Positions 25,601 to 38,234 of a stretch of DNA of 64,000 bases are shown here, in pieces. The stretch is from Phoebastria nigripes (Eukaryota; Chordata; Aves; Procellariiformes; Diomedeidae): assembly GCA_035582835.1 (NCBI GenBank), contig JAYKAV010002695.1, forward strand, positions 124,001-188,000, read 5' to 3'. The notes below the pieces were generated by a model. It saw only the letters and a program-made list of their open reading frames with translations, was not told the origin of the DNA and made no database searches. The stretch's first letter is position 1. The number at the start of each line of letters is the position of its first letter. The position numbers were made by a program, and so were the translations under genes.

Positions 25601-27678
25601 GATCTAGGGTGCTTAACAGTTGGTGATTTTCTTCAACATATCAATATCATTAGGAAAAAAACCAGGCTATTATAGGTTGTTTTCCTACTATCTTTTCCAC
25701 TCTAATTACAGGCTTGATATGGGTTTTATNGTTTAGGTGGCATGATGGACTTTGGTCAATAAGAGCAGGAAATGACAGGGACAAATGCTTACTGTCTGCT
25801 ACACCCCTCTGTTCCAATGGGAAAATAAAAGTAGGAACAAAACTTTATTTTTTTCCATTCATTTTCCTCTTTGTCAGATGGGTGTGAGTTCATTACAATG
25901 GAAATTAGTTGAAGAGGCTCCATTTGCGGTTCTGCTTATGAAGAACATGGGTACATCTAGAAAGACTAGATTTCTTTGAACATGGGAGACGAGGAAAAAT
26001 TACAGCAGTCAAAGGTATCTGTCATTCTTGTGGTGAATATACGATGTTTTATGATCAGTGGCTCAGGGGTTTACGTATATACTTATGAGGGCAGTGGGAA
26101 AAGTAAGATGCTGAAAAGTGGGGGGATTTGCGTTCTGTCAAAGAAAGGANCTTTGCAATGATCTTATTCAATGGGGAATACTCGAAAGTGTTGACTCCTG
26201 TGCGGCAATTCTGGGTGTCTTGCAGGGAATCACAGTGGTAGCAGAGATTGTCTTGGCCTCTTATAGTGGCTAATCAAGTCTAAGAGAAGAAAAGCATTTT
26301 CTGCATTTCTGCAGCTGTTCACCAGTGTTCTGCTGGTGTTGCAGGAAACTCCTAACTGTTGATATTGTTAGGAATGCTTTTTTTCGCCCCCCTCCCCTCC
26401 CTCCTCTCACATTGCAAGCCTGAGTTACTACTGTGCTGGCAGACAGCATACTTGGCACCAACAATAAAGGCAACACTAGAAAGATGTGTATTTAAGGAAT
26501 CTGTAAGATGTATGTCAGGAGAAGATTTCTTTCGCTGGAAGCTGGTGCCTTGGTGGAGTTCGGTCTGTTTGTATTGAATAAACTGGCATTTAATTGAGTC
26601 CTCAGAAGACCACAGATCTCCTCTACTGGAAAAAGTGGGTGTTGTAGGAAACTCTAGATATAGCTATGCTAATTCTCGTAAATCTCTCAGCTTCTTTCCA
26701 TGCCCCTAAACATAGGGTTTGCAATCCCTAATGGGGTATGAAGACACCGCATTGAAGTGGCTTTCCTTGGCACTGCGTTAAGACATTCTGGGGCCTTGAG
26801 CCGTAACACAACTTGATTCTGGCACCGTCACTGCACTGCAGTTCGTGGAGGAGGGCTCCTCTTATCATATATGCAGAGTTAGGGGTTTTTTATCCTCCTA
26901 GGGCTAATAGCAAGACTGTATCTTCACCTCAGAGCACCAGGGGTACATGCATGGAGCAGTACAGTGATTTTTTTTTTTTTTTTTTTTTTTTAAAATAAGT
27001 ATTTTAACCTTCTTAGTTACCTTAAGTATTTTTAGACTTCACCCAAAACAACTGGGCAAGGAATTAGGAGGTTACTGGGAGGTAAGGTGCTGCTCGCGTG
27101 ACAGTTGTTTCAGCTTTTTCTGCAGTTAGGCAGACCACGTTTTGCACTTAGTCGCTTGGCAGTTTTTAATCAGGAGAACCACAAACTTGTCCTGTTTCAA
27201 GTACTGACTTACACTTTAATTTAAACAACTGAACCTTTAGATGTTAGTATACAGTACTTGCACTTTAATCTGACTGTGAATCAATCACCTTTGAATTGAG
27301 CCTTAAGGTAATGCTTTTTGGTCTTTGTCAGCTCAGTTGGACTTCTGACAGCTATTGAGAAAGTCGAGAAGAGGATTGGCTTTGTTTCCTCTGATCTATT
27401 GAAGCTTTTTGTCTCTTCCTTACCTCATCTTTGAGGCAGTTGAGGACTTTATTTGGAGTCCAAAAAAAAGAGGATTAGGTTATTTGAATTGACTGGAAAA
27501 CTCTGCTGGACTTGGGAGGTTCAGCTTTAAGGCTGCCCAAAAGCTTGGGTCGGATCTAGGCTAGCTTGTTACTGGCAAGGCAGCTCATTGCATGAAGAAC
27601 TGTGTGTGTTGGTGTTTTGGATAACCTTTAAGGTTTCAACTTGATTTAGAGTGTGTAAACATATAGTCTCTCTTGCAG
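13641..27678. other. Presumed intron 1, no firm exon
   Basis: This is AT-rich DNA downstream of the candidate donor at 12,800. Many T-rich tracts ending in AG mimic splice acceptors (for example near 16,178, 20,310 and 24,410), but none opens a frame with a matching donor and recognisable protein. A 12-base segment (TCCACCATGAAA) is repeated at 17,076-17,087 and 17,089-17,100. A T24 run is at 26,968-26,991. Frames of 147 codons (17,281-17,724, plus) and 187 codons (20,156-20,719, minus) are discussed elsewhere and are not called as genes. Confidence 0.5.
26968..26991. repeat. T24 homopolymer
   Basis: Twenty-four consecutive T followed by AAAATAAG. No attached retrocopy or target-site duplication was recognised. 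Confidence 0.9.
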
Positions 27679-27747
27679 CCAGATGGATCAGCTCTCTATC
27701 TGTGGCATCAGCACCTATCAACGGCAGCTGTGACTTGGGATGCGGAG
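27679..27747 (+). CDS. Weak candidate internal exon (69 bp)
   Basis: A pyrimidine tract and acceptor (AGTCTCTCTTGCAG) precede a 69-base segment that ends at a donor, GAG|GTGAGC. Two of the three frames are open. In the frame needed to follow exon 1 (phase 1) it reads RWISSLSVASAPINGSCDLG and leaves one base over, so splicing it in would keep the frame. In another frame it reads PDGSALYLWHQHLSTAAV. Neither is recognised. A random 69-base segment is open in a given frame roughly one time in three, so this rests mainly on the splice signals. Confidence 0.22.
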
Positions 27748-30700
27748 GTGAGCAGTCCCTAACAAACGTTTTTCCAGTGGGTGCTGCCTGTTAGAAATGC
27801 CTGCCGAGAAGCTTGCTCTCACCTCCTCCTGAATAGCCTGGGCTTTGTTTTAAAAAAATGCTGCAATGGTTGGCTTCTCTCTTGCGTGAGGTTTGGGGGA
27901 AGACTGGATTTGGCTAGTAGGGGAGGCATATAAACAATTCTTGGAGTATTTTTGTTCCTGGTTCAGGAGTGGGAAGCAGTTACAGTTGGTATTGTCCTTG
28001 TTAGGATGTATTCTTAGTTTTTAATGTTTAGCAATAGGTTTTGCTTAGGTAAAACATTTGGTTTTAGGTAAAAATTTCAAAGAAAGGAAAAATAGCTTAT
28101 GTTGGCTAAGTCTACATCAGCAATAAATGCAGCCTGTAGAAGTGCATCTGTGGAAAGAAGTTGGTGCTGNGGACCCTACATCTGCCCTGTGTGTGTTTGA
28201 AGGGCTTTAACGATAGATCAGCTCTAGTTAGGACCGAACGCCTGTTAGCTGCTGTTGTGTGCTAGATGCACTCCTTGAATGCCTCTTCTAATTTCATTTC
28301 CTCTGAAGGGAGTCCAGGTCATACGCTCCGAGACTGTGCTGACCTACAAACCAAAACACAGTAGGGTGAGGCAAGTTGGGAGACTTGCTTCAAAGGAGCT
28401 CTCTGGTCAGAACTAAAATGGGGATGGTGACACATCCATCGTCAGCCCCGTGGAAACCCTGCACGGCAGGGCTGGACAGCCGGCTTGGCGGGGCCATGCT
28501 GGCAGAGCTCAGATTGAGTCTTGGCCAGTATTCTCTGTCCAAACCTTTGATCCCGCGATTCCTTTGACAGGAAAAGAGCGTCAGAGCCATGGATTGATTC
28601 TGTATCCAAAAGGTGTACTTTGCTCATCAAGTTAACTTCAGATTAATACTTGAACTTGATGGAGTCTAACTTCTGTAGACCTTGACAAACAGGACCATGT
28701 TGTGGAGGCTGGGTTGCCTTCTCCAGCAATCAGATTTTGCAGTGGTTTCAAACAGTTAAAAGTCACTTTAGTGTCATTGATAGCCATGATCTACAGCAAG
28801 TGGTGGAATTGTTTGAAAGGCCAGGAAGATGCTGCTGATTTTTCTACCTTGTAACTTGATTAACACTCTTCTTCCTCAAAACTTGAGTGTTTCCTGAAGG
28901 TATCTGCCCCACGGTTTGATTATCAAGTTTGCTAAATAACGTATTTCAAAATCAATGTCTTCAAAGTAATACATTTGTTGGGGGGGGAGTTACTTTTAGA
29001 ATTGAAATATTAAAACTGATAGAAGTTAATCTTTTGGTGGTCATCCTGGCAAAGGCTTTTTTTTCTTTTTTATTAATATCTTTTTTTTTTTTTGGTCCCT
29101 CTGTAGCTTCATTAGGAGTTTGTTGTAGTCCTCTTCTTGGCTCGATCTCTTACTTCTCTTCAGTGATAAGAAAGGAGATGTATATTTTTTAAAATCATGA
29201 TGTCAGAGGTAGTTAATCTTGGTTTAGAGTGAGGAGACCAGAATGTGTGTTGAAAAGGCACAGAAATAAATAGGAAGTTTCTAGTTAAGTATTTGCTCTT
29301 TTATTTAAAGCATTGCAGCATACTTTTTGGCCTTGATTAAGGCATCTGATTTTATATTCTTATTCTTTTTTTTTTTTTTTCCCCATGAGGGAAAACAGTT
29401 TGACATATCACTGAAGGTGACTGTTTTCCTTTAAAGCTCCAGTTCCAGATTCAGGTAGTTACTTATGGATCTCAGATTACCTTTAAAGAAAAAGTAAGTA
29501 ATCTGACTAAGGTTTTTTTAATAATAATATATTTGCTGGAGACATACAGCTTTTTAGTAGCTTTCTGAATGCTTTTTAGTAGCTTTTGGACAGTAACTTG
29601 TAAATAACTGGAGTTTCCCGAACTTCAGCAAGCTAAGTCCATCACATCCCTAGATGTGTTGTGAGAATCTTATGGCTGATCCTGTTCTAAACACCTGCAC
29701 CTGACAGAGAGGTTTGTACTTCTATTATTTGCATCTCTGAGGTCATAGGTAAATATTATCTCTGCTTAGTTTGTTTATTTTTACTTCCCTAGTAAAATTT
29801 GCTCTAAGGAAAGGTTACTTTCAGTGCAGTTCTGTGTCAATCCACCAGATGACACTTGATGCTTAAAGATGAAAAGATGAGTGATCTTGCATTAAAAATT
29901 CTGTATTCCTTTGTTGATTTAGAAAAAGAGTAAAATTCAGAACATTTTATTTCCAGAATGTTTTCATATGGTACTTCTAAAATTTTAGGTGTGTGTATCA
30001 GAAATACTTGTATGGTCTACTTAGGCTTTTCCTATGTGCCCATAAGAAAAAAAAATTGAGGGGAGACTTTTTTATAAAGGCTTTGAACAAAACTGTGCAG
30101 GAGATAAAACCACAATCATCATCACCTTCTGATGAACTGTTATTAGAAATGATACTCTTGTTGAATGAGAGGTTAATGGTGGGAGCAAAGACACTCGGAA
30201 GTGTGTATACTTACACTGTTAAGCTCATCGGGGAGTGTTTCTGTGATCCATTTGTGCAGTGGAGTCCTGGTGCTTTTGCAGGCTTTACCACAATATTGAC
30301 AGTAATTACAAATATGTAAATGGTTCAGACACAGATTTGTCAATGCAAAATGTTCTTGAACACATACCCGTCCGTGCAAGCCAAGCTGTGATGTGAAACC
30401 AAGGGAAGGTTGTTCTGTTTTGTACCAACACAGAGCTGAACTCGCTGTACAGCCATGGTGTGATAACCCAGAGAATTAAAATCTGGTGTTAGCATACATC
30501 TCCTGTGTGTATTTTTGTGTGTACAGAAAACAGAGTAGACAAATGAGCCAGAAAATTTTGCTGTAGTAATATTTCTTTTCTTGAGTCAATAAAATAATAC
30601 GTTGTAAAGGGTTCTGGATGATGTCTGTCTTTTATCAACCTGGACTCACACTGTCAGATACCGAACTTGGGGCGATCACGAGAAGGCTTGCAAGTGATGA

Positions 30701-31445
30701 GAGAAGTGGGGCTCAGTCCCTTTGCGACAGATCCTGGAGGCATGTACATCCGCAGCTTTGCAGTCCGTATTTATCTCAGCAATACTTCTGTACATGTGTA
30801 ACAGTTTCTCACTGCTGTTCATCCTAAGAAGCAATTCATAATTAGAGAGGTGGAAGTACGAGATGGATCGCATTTAGCTGTTCCAGTTCAAACTGTGTAG
30901 TATTTAGGAGGCTTATAGATGTGTAAAAAGGATTGGTGGCTGGTTTGTGAGTAAAATGCATAATTTTATATGAAGTAATCCCCCTCCCGCCAAAACTAAC
31001 TTTGTTGCAGCTTTTGCTCTCTTCATGTCTTTTTCTTTACCCTCTGCTGAACAGATTACTAAGGTGCTGTGCCTAAGCAGTGTGAGCAATTACACTGTGA
31101 TTTTGGAAGTAACGTGCCTCACTGGTGTTTTTAATCAAAAGCTTTAAGAGTCATCTAACATTTTATTGATACTATCTTTGAAATAATACAACTTAAGTAG
31201 CTAGCACATGAACTATGTTTCTTCTCCCAGTGGAAAACATAAATACGTGGCTGTGCCTTACTTGTTTTCCAAGGTAACTCATTTGTATTTCCTTTTTTCT
31301 TTATTAAGCAGCTGGTTTGCGTTGCTCAGCAAAGTGTCTGCTTTGAGGCCATTGGTCCTGGGAAGCACTTTGGCTTTATGTGGCTGTGACCTGGCATTAG
31401 TGGTTCAAGTAACTTTCTCCAAGACACTTGACATTCTTGCTTCTC
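27748..31445. other. Intron-like AT-rich DNA
   Basis: No supported gene. An imperfect short duplication has GCTTTTTAGTAGCTTT at 29,549-29,564 and again at 29,571-29,586. T-rich tracts occur near 29,080-29,094 and 29,366-29,380. The 108-codon frame at 29,993-30,319 (not ATG-supported by any promoter or splice evidence) shows no recognisable domain. Confidence 0.5.
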
Positions 31446-31452
31446 TTCTCTT

Positions 31453-31870
31453 AGAATCATAGAATCACAGAATCATTTAGGTTGGAAAGGACCTTTAAGA
31501 TCATNGAGTCCAACTGTTAACCTAGCACTGCCAAGTCCACCACTAAACCATGTCCCTAAGTGCCACGTCTACACGTCTTTTAAATACCTCCCAGGACGGT
31601 GACTCAACCACTTCCCTGGGCAGCCTGTTCCAGTGCTTGACAGCCCTTTTGGTGAAGAAATTTTTCCTAATATCCAATCTAAACCTCCCCTGGCACAACC
31701 TGAGGCCATTTCCTCTTGTCCTGTCACTTGTTACCCGGGAGAAGAGACCGACCCCCACCTCACTCCAACCTCCTTTCAGGTAGGTGTCGAGAGCGATAAG
31801 GTCTCCCCTCAGCCTCCTTTTCTCCAGGCTAAACAACCCCTCTTCCCGCAGCTGCTCCTCATAGGACTTG
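31453..31870 (-). mobile_element. CR1 LINE retrotransposon, 5'-truncated 3' end
   Basis: On the minus strand this segment encodes the C-terminal end of the CR1 reverse-transcriptase protein, then a short 3' UTR, then the CR1 terminal octamers. On the plus strand the octamers appear as AGAATCATAGAATCACAGAA at the left edge. CR1 is a non-LTR retrotransposon that copies itself by target-primed reverse transcription and is the dominant mobile element of bird genomes. It lacks a poly-A tail and ends in octamer repeats, as seen here. A full element is several kilobases, so this 0.4 kb copy is a typical dead 5' truncation. A 7-base direct repeat TTCTCTT flanks it (31,446-31,452 and 31,871-31,877) and may be a target-site duplication, though the right copy also resembles CR1 consensus. 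One N lies at 31,505. Confidence 0.95.
31543..31870 (-). pseudogene. CR1 ORF2 (reverse transcriptase) C-terminal fragment
   Basis: About 109 codons remain open from the truncation point to a TAG at 31,543-31,545. Recognisable CR1 stretches are [37 protein letters not shown] and [20 protein letters not shown]. These lie downstream of the polymerase domain; the catalytic region and endonuclease are absent. The frame is unbroken, so the copy is fairly young or lightly mutated, but it cannot encode a working enzyme and there is no promoter. Confidence 0.9.
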
Positions 31871-32023
31871 TTCTCTTAATGCAATTTGTGATGATTAAAG
31901 GAGCCACAGTGTGCACAGATGTTTAACAGAGGCATTTTCACTCTTGACACGTTGGGGTATGGTCCCAGGATTTGGGAATTGGACTGGATTGACTGAAGTG
32001 ATAATTGGGCATTTCCTGATGGA

Positions 32024-32048
32024 TTTTTTTTTTTTTTTTTTTTTTTTT
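32024..32048. repeat. T25 homopolymer
   Basis: Twenty-five consecutive T, about 150 bases beyond the truncated end of the CR1 copy. CR1 does not use poly-A, so this run is unlikely to be part of that insertion. Confidence 0.9.
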
Positions 32049-35000
32049 GCCTGGTTTGAAAATATTGGATCATGGCACCTGATGCAATTCCTCTGAAATG
32101 CTTTGCACTTAAATATACTCAGCATCCAAGGTGCAGACGAGGGGGTGGTGGCAGCACCCATGGAGGTCTCTGCGGACCCGCCAGGCAGGGGGACCCAAGG
32201 TGTGCCCCGGCTGGAGCTGGGAGATTGCAAACCGTGGGATGTCCTCGCAATCCTGAGCACTTGATGCTGTATTTTGCTCTTTGAAATTACCTTTTCTGAT
32301 GAGCGGTATAAAGTCTGAAGAACTGAGGGTTTTACAGGGTAATTTTGAAATGTCAAATTCAGTGCCAGTATTTTTGTTTGTTTCATTTTTTAGTAAAAAT
32401 GAATCAAAAAAACCACCCCCACCTGATAAAATTAGTCTACCTTGTCTATTTTAATGCAATATAATCTATTACTCTGGACAACTACTAAAGGGCAAAAAAT
32501 CTGCAGAACAGGAGAAGTGAAGNGGAATGATATTTCTTGCTGAAGGCCTGGGAATCATCTGCTTAGCAGATGTTTAAAATAAGTCTTGCAATTATTCTGC
32601 TTATAGATGCATGTGTGTGTAGCTCATGGATTTATGCACATTCTTGATGTAACGACTGAGTTCCCCTGATAAAATCCATGATCAGTTAGTGGCGTTGCAG
32701 TATATATGTTGGCAAGTCCACCTGTGTTTGAAATCTGTCCCAACATTAATCTTGGGAAAATTGAGGATGGGTCATTTTCATTAGCGGACCCTTGCTCAGG
32801 AATTTAGTTCAGTCTGCACAGTTGGAAAGATTGGGTTGCTTGTCTGTTCACGACTGCTAATTTTAAGGAGCTGCGGATTTATGCTACATGGCCCACCCTG
32901 TAGGTTTCCACTGCCTTTTTTTTTTTCCTTCCTTAAGTTGAAGAGAATACAGAGAAGGCTTGGAGAATTGCTCAAGGATATTGACCTGGCCTAGTGATAG
33001 GTTTCTTTCTAAATGATTGTAGAAAAAAAAAGGAGGGGGGAAAGATTGGACATGTGGAGCTGCAGGCACCTCCTGAGAGCAGACTGGAGCGGCAGGATGG
33101 GTGTCTTCTGGAGAGCTGCTTCTCAGAGCTGCATTAAGAGCCGCTGGAGCTGAACAAGGCGTGCATGGGTAGCAGCGATGTCTGTCAGCCTAGCAATTCC
33201 TTTAGCTAAGATCCAGGTTTGTAGTGTTCAACGTAAATGAACAATATTTCATTTATGGTTGCAGGATTTAAGCTGACTTTTGCAAGTCTACAATTCTGCG
33301 TTTTTCAGGTGATATGCATTGTCTTTAGCCCAGGCGGAAGTTCAAATGTTGTCTAATTCAGTCAAAGGGTCGATCTGGGATCAATTGGGAAATGTGGTTA
33401 AGAACTTGTCACTTGTAAAGCTCTGTGGTCTGTCTGGGTGAGATGCTACAAGACCTGGCTGTCAGGGTACCTCCATTTAGATGAGAAGTGGACAGCCCTA
33501 AACACAGCTTGGAAAGCTCTTAAATGTCAGGAGGAACATTAAAGTTTGTGTTAGGGGGGTTGGCAAAATTGAATTCAATAATTGGTACCCTTTGTAATTT
33601 AAATCTGAGTTTCCCTTTGTCTTTTATCCTGTGCACAGATTAAAAACACATCCTCACCTCTCTTCCCCTTTCACTTCCTCCACCCCTCATACCTGGGCAG
33701 TATATTAAAATAGAGGGATTCCACGTCTGATCGCACAAAAGCTAAGCTGGGATGAAATCGTTTACAGTCCATGGTGTGCATTTGTCATGTTCCCTGCTCC
33801 CCTCCCTCTTCCCTTTCCATCTGTTATCCAAAGCCTTTTTTTTTCACTTGCACTCTTTTTTTTTTTTTTTTCTTTTTTTGTATTGCTTATGGTCAACTCT
33901 TTTGTTACTCTTTTCTTCAGTTTTGTCTCAAAACCCCATAAAAGAATTATACCGAAAACATAAAGCAGTAATTCTCAGACCAGCAGAACTTTTAAACTGT
34001 GTGTTCAAAGGAGGTTTGAAATTAGGCGACGGGAGTTTATGCATCCCTAATTAGAAGCAAAGCTAAGTGAGCATGACAAATTTATTGATGATAAACCTCA
34101 GCCCTGATTAAACATCTGTTGAAGCCCAACTTAATAAATTACAGCAGATTATTGCTGCCTGAGATGCAGTTACTGGGTGTTTGCGGGGCTCTGGAGGAGC
34201 CGCATCACGATGTGTTTGTGGGACCAGTAACAGCAATCCTGGGGCTCTGTCCGCTGTGCGAGGCTTGCTGCAAGAAGTAAGAGAGTCCCTTGTGCTTCTT
34301 AAAATCAAAGCAACTTGTTTAATTTAAAAAAAAAAAGATCCAGAATCTTCTCAAGGTGTACTACTGGAGGGGACAAAAGATAACGCATAAAACTTAATTT
34401 TCTTTTTGANTAAAGAGGATCTGAACAGATCCTGAAGGCAGGCAGAAGGCTGTAAAGTTCCAAGGGCAACAAAATATTTAGCTTAATACGAACTTGAGCT
34501 TACTTGTGCGGAAAATCGTGTTTTACAGGTTGGAGAAGAGTACAGCAGGACAGCAGTCACAAGGTGTTTCAGTGAAGCTCTGGTTTAGTACTGTTGGAAA
34601 TAACACGCGGGCTCGGGTAATTTGTTTGACTCCACAGCGCACACATTTTCTCACTGTGGGAAACCTGGGTATTTCCTGAATATGGTGTTTTGCCTTTCCT
34701 TGCTTCACTTGTGCCCTACTTTTTTTTCCTCTCTGTAGTCCAACAGGTCCAAGTTCCGTTCTGTTTTGTGACCGGTACAGTAGTTTTCTACCTTTTCCAT
34801 ACAGGGATCCTCTTTTTTTCATATTCATTTAGCAATATGGAAAGATATTTCCTTGAGAAAATGGATTTCTCGAGCCAAGAATGCATTGCCAAGTGTTTGT
34901 CTAAAGCATGTCATTAGTATGGACGAAACAAACGATAACCAGCCCAAATCCAAACCTCTTGGCAGCAAGCGAGAACAAAGAACTCTTTTCACTGTCTTGT

Positions 35001-36272
35001 GCCAGACATTTAAACCCATGCAAGAGATTGTGCTTAAAAGAACAACATTCAAAATAGAAGCCCTGGGTGCCATAAAATAAGCAAGTTAGTGCAAGACAAG
35101 AGGGCCTGGTAACTTTATTCCTCAAGCCAGGATGTAGTTTCATGGCTATTTGAAAAATAAGAGAACAAAAGTAAATCCTCCTCCTGCAAATACTGAGCTT
35201 GTTCTGGGTCCAAAGCATCTCAGGATGGGCTCTGGTCATGGAGCAGTGCTCCTCCGAATAGCCGTGCTTGGCGCCCCATAAGGATGCTGCAAAATAGCAG
35301 CTGGCAAAAATCAAAGAATTCAGTCCGNTGATTTGTATTTCCTTTGTCTGGTTCCCTTAAGCAAAAACCTGCTAAATCTCAGCTGGGAGGTGATTGAATT
35401 TCTGTAATTGATATATTATTCCATGTCAATAGAAATGTTACTTCATAAAGTGCTTTGGGATTTATTTATTTTTAAAAGTCTTTTGTATAATAAGATTATC
35501 ATTAAGCCTGATTTATTATGATTGAACACATTCCAGAATCCAAGATGAAGGCTCTAGAAAACTACAGGCTTGAGTTGATTGTAATTTTACAGATCTTTGT
35601 ACAAGCACTGATTTTTGATCGATGCAATACAGAAATTAATAGGAATGCCCAGATTTTTTTCTTTTTCTTTTAATTGTATCAATCCAGTTTTAACTTTTCC
35701 CTTGGTGTAGCAAGATGCACTNATTTGCCATGCCAGGCAAGTGTGCTGCTGCTGGTTCCTGGCAAGGAAACTAGGTCATTTGTACCTCTTAAGCCTGGTA
35801 GAGAAATGAGCAATTGAGTGAATTGTAACCTTTCTCTTTACAGCAAAGGATAAAATGAAGGGGGAAATTAAAAAAAGACCTTTGCTTTTGTTTTACATGA
35901 ATGCATACACATCTACAGATAAAGGCAAAAACTGCAGAATAAAGCTTTGAATGCAAAAGCTTTTTTCATAAATCAGAAGTAGAGTAATAGTCCGTACTAA
36001 AATTGCTAATATAATCACAGTCTCTTTGTTACTGTGCAAATTTCCGCAGAGTAATTTGCCTAACATAATTTTTGTTGTTTCTGAATCAATTTGAAAACAG
36101 AGTAAGAGAAAGCAGACGACCTCGGGGTCCAGTCGGGTATTTCATTAGAGGAAAGCAGTGTAATGTTCCGCCTGCCCCAGCGGGAGACGCGTGCGCCGAG
36201 CCTGAAACCAGCGCAGAGGAGAAGACTCTCCTATTGCGGGGTTCTGTCACCTTTACTCGGGAAAAATAGCTG

Positions 36273-36300
36273 TTAATTCAATTAAATTAATTCAATTAAA
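36273..36300. repeat. 14 bp tandem duplication of homeodomain-type sites
   Basis: TTAATTCAATTAAA occurs twice with no mismatch, at 36,273-36,286 and 36,287-36,300. Each unit contains inward-facing TAATT and AATTA cores, the core recognised by many homeodomain proteins. Four such cores are packed in 28 bases. Regulatory use is an inference. Confidence 0.8.
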
Positions 36301-37667
36301 CCTTTCAATTTCTTTGGCTAAGANTGCTGTATTTTGGCATGTGGATGAGAATCGGTCAGAGCATCCCGTATTTACATCAAGATCCTTATAAAAATANGGT
36401 TTCTGTTCTGTATAATATTACTTTGATACAAATCTATATATGGGCCCACCTGCCTCTTTCCATGTGCCAACAGATACCTTTAAAAGCAATTTTTAATAGA
36501 GTTGTGAAAGTAAATCCAATGCTCTTCTACTAGTGGAGGACAAGACCTTTCAAACATTAAACCTTGTAANGGCAGCTGTGGGATGACCCTGCTTCAGTGT
36601 AGCATGAAGAGGAAGCACGTTCTTTGAAAGACTTGAAGTTTTGCTTGGAAGCACTAATTTAAATCTTTTAAGGGAACAATTTCTTTGCAAATATACTTAC
36701 TGCTCAGTGCAAGTGAATCTGTATGGTAGAATACTGTGTTCTTTTTACTACTTCTTGCATGAAATGCTGTTATGGTACTAACTTCTTTGCACAGTGTCTA
36801 TTCTCTGCGTGCTCCTTTACGTTTTTTTTTTCCCTGCAGAATTGCATGTTCTGTTTGCATTGGACNGTGACTAATGTACGGATTTGCTTTNTGTAGCACC
36901 AGTGATGTTCTGCCAGTGTTTTAGCAGGGGATTCCCACAAGAATTTCCCTGCCTCTCCCGTGTGCCAGTGAGGAGTTGTGCACNTCAAGAATACATGTAC
37001 TTCATTTATTTACTTTGGGGAGTGGGAAAACAAAGGCTCCCATTTACTTTTTTTCTGAAACGATACTACCAGCTCAATAGCTGGTGCTGGAGGGGGAGGC
37101 AGCCCTGTCACAGGAGCCGGGTAGGACGACCACTGGCCAGGAGTCCGTGCTCCAGTTCTGTTCCCGCTGTGAAACCTTGGCAACACTTTCCTTTTTTTTT
37201 TCTTCCTTTTCTTTCATTTTCAAGCATTCTTTGTTTGGACTGTGAACAAAGACTGTTTTTAGTAAGTATTTGTACAGTGCCTATCTCACTGGGCTCTGCT
37301 TTCCTTTGGGATTGTTAAGTGCTTTTGTAGTAATAATAAAATTAAAGCTAGATACTGGTCAAACAAGCTGCTATCAAAGTGCTCTCACTAAGAGCAAGGG
37401 CTGGCATTCCACATCCCAGAACTTCCAAAAAACGTGTGAAATCCACAGAAATGCAGATGACGGGTTACCTACATCATGCATATACACATATACAGCTAAT
37501 TGCAGAGAGTCATTCTCTTCATTGCCCCTTCCCTTCCTTCCCCTCCCCGCACCCTTCTGCACCCCTTGAAGCACATCCAAAGGCTGCGTCCAGCTTCAGT
37601 GCCGCGTGGAGGAGATGGTAACCATCCACCAGTGCACCGGAGGGGAGGCTCAGGGGAGACCACCTCT

Positions 37668-37755
37668 GTGTGGTGGTGGTGGTGGGTTTATCTTTATTTT
37701 TTTGTTGTGGTTTTTTTTTTTTGTTGGTTGGTTGGTTGGTTTTTTTTGTGGGGAG
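37668..37755. repeat. Low-complexity (TGG)n, T12 and (TTGG)n block
   Basis: A (TGG) run at about 37,671-37,686 is followed by T-rich sequence with a T12 run at 37,711-37,722. Then comes (TTGG)n to 37,740 and a further T run. Long-looking frames through here are glycine, phenylalanine and tryptophan artefacts. Confidence 0.85.
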
Positions 37756-38234
37756 GATGATATGCCTGTGAGATCCTGCAGGACTGACTATGTCCGGGAT
37801 TTGGCAGGAGGATGAGTAAAAGCAATTTTAGAAAATGCAGCCTCTAATGAAGGTGTCTGCTTGCAATTTGCACCGTGAGCTGTTTTGGGAAGGATCCATG
37901 GATTAAGTGCCCCACTTCTTATTTGGCAAAATAAGTAAATGTGAGCATTTTTCAGCCTGTCTTTACTGCTGGACTTTTTTCTAGTAGCAGGATGGTTTCA
38001 GAACCTCACAGACCTGAGTACTAACTGTGTGCTGCTCTCTTGCACTGTCTGCTATGACAGCAGACATCAGAGTTTTTGGAAGAAAATTGTTCGTTGATGT
38101 GTTATTCGTGAATAAGTTTTTGTTCCTATTGATCTTAAAGAGATGATGCATAAAATTAATCATGAAAAATTACTGTAACAGCAGCAAATTCCCTCTTTGT
38201 AAGTTTGTAGTTATTAAAGGGAATGATTGTCAAG

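Larger units (their letters stand above)
31878..38234. other. Intron-like DNA with possible conserved non-coding blocks
   Basis: No supported exon. T runs occur at 32,024-32,048 (T25) and 33,856-33,879 (broken by one C). AT-rich blocks with many homeodomain-type TAATT or ATTA cores and little low-complexity sequence lie around 33,925-34,170 and 35,395-35,660. They have the look of conserved non-coding elements, but conservation cannot be measured here. A low-complexity block of TGG, T and TTGG repeats lies at 37,668-37,755. Confidence 0.45.
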
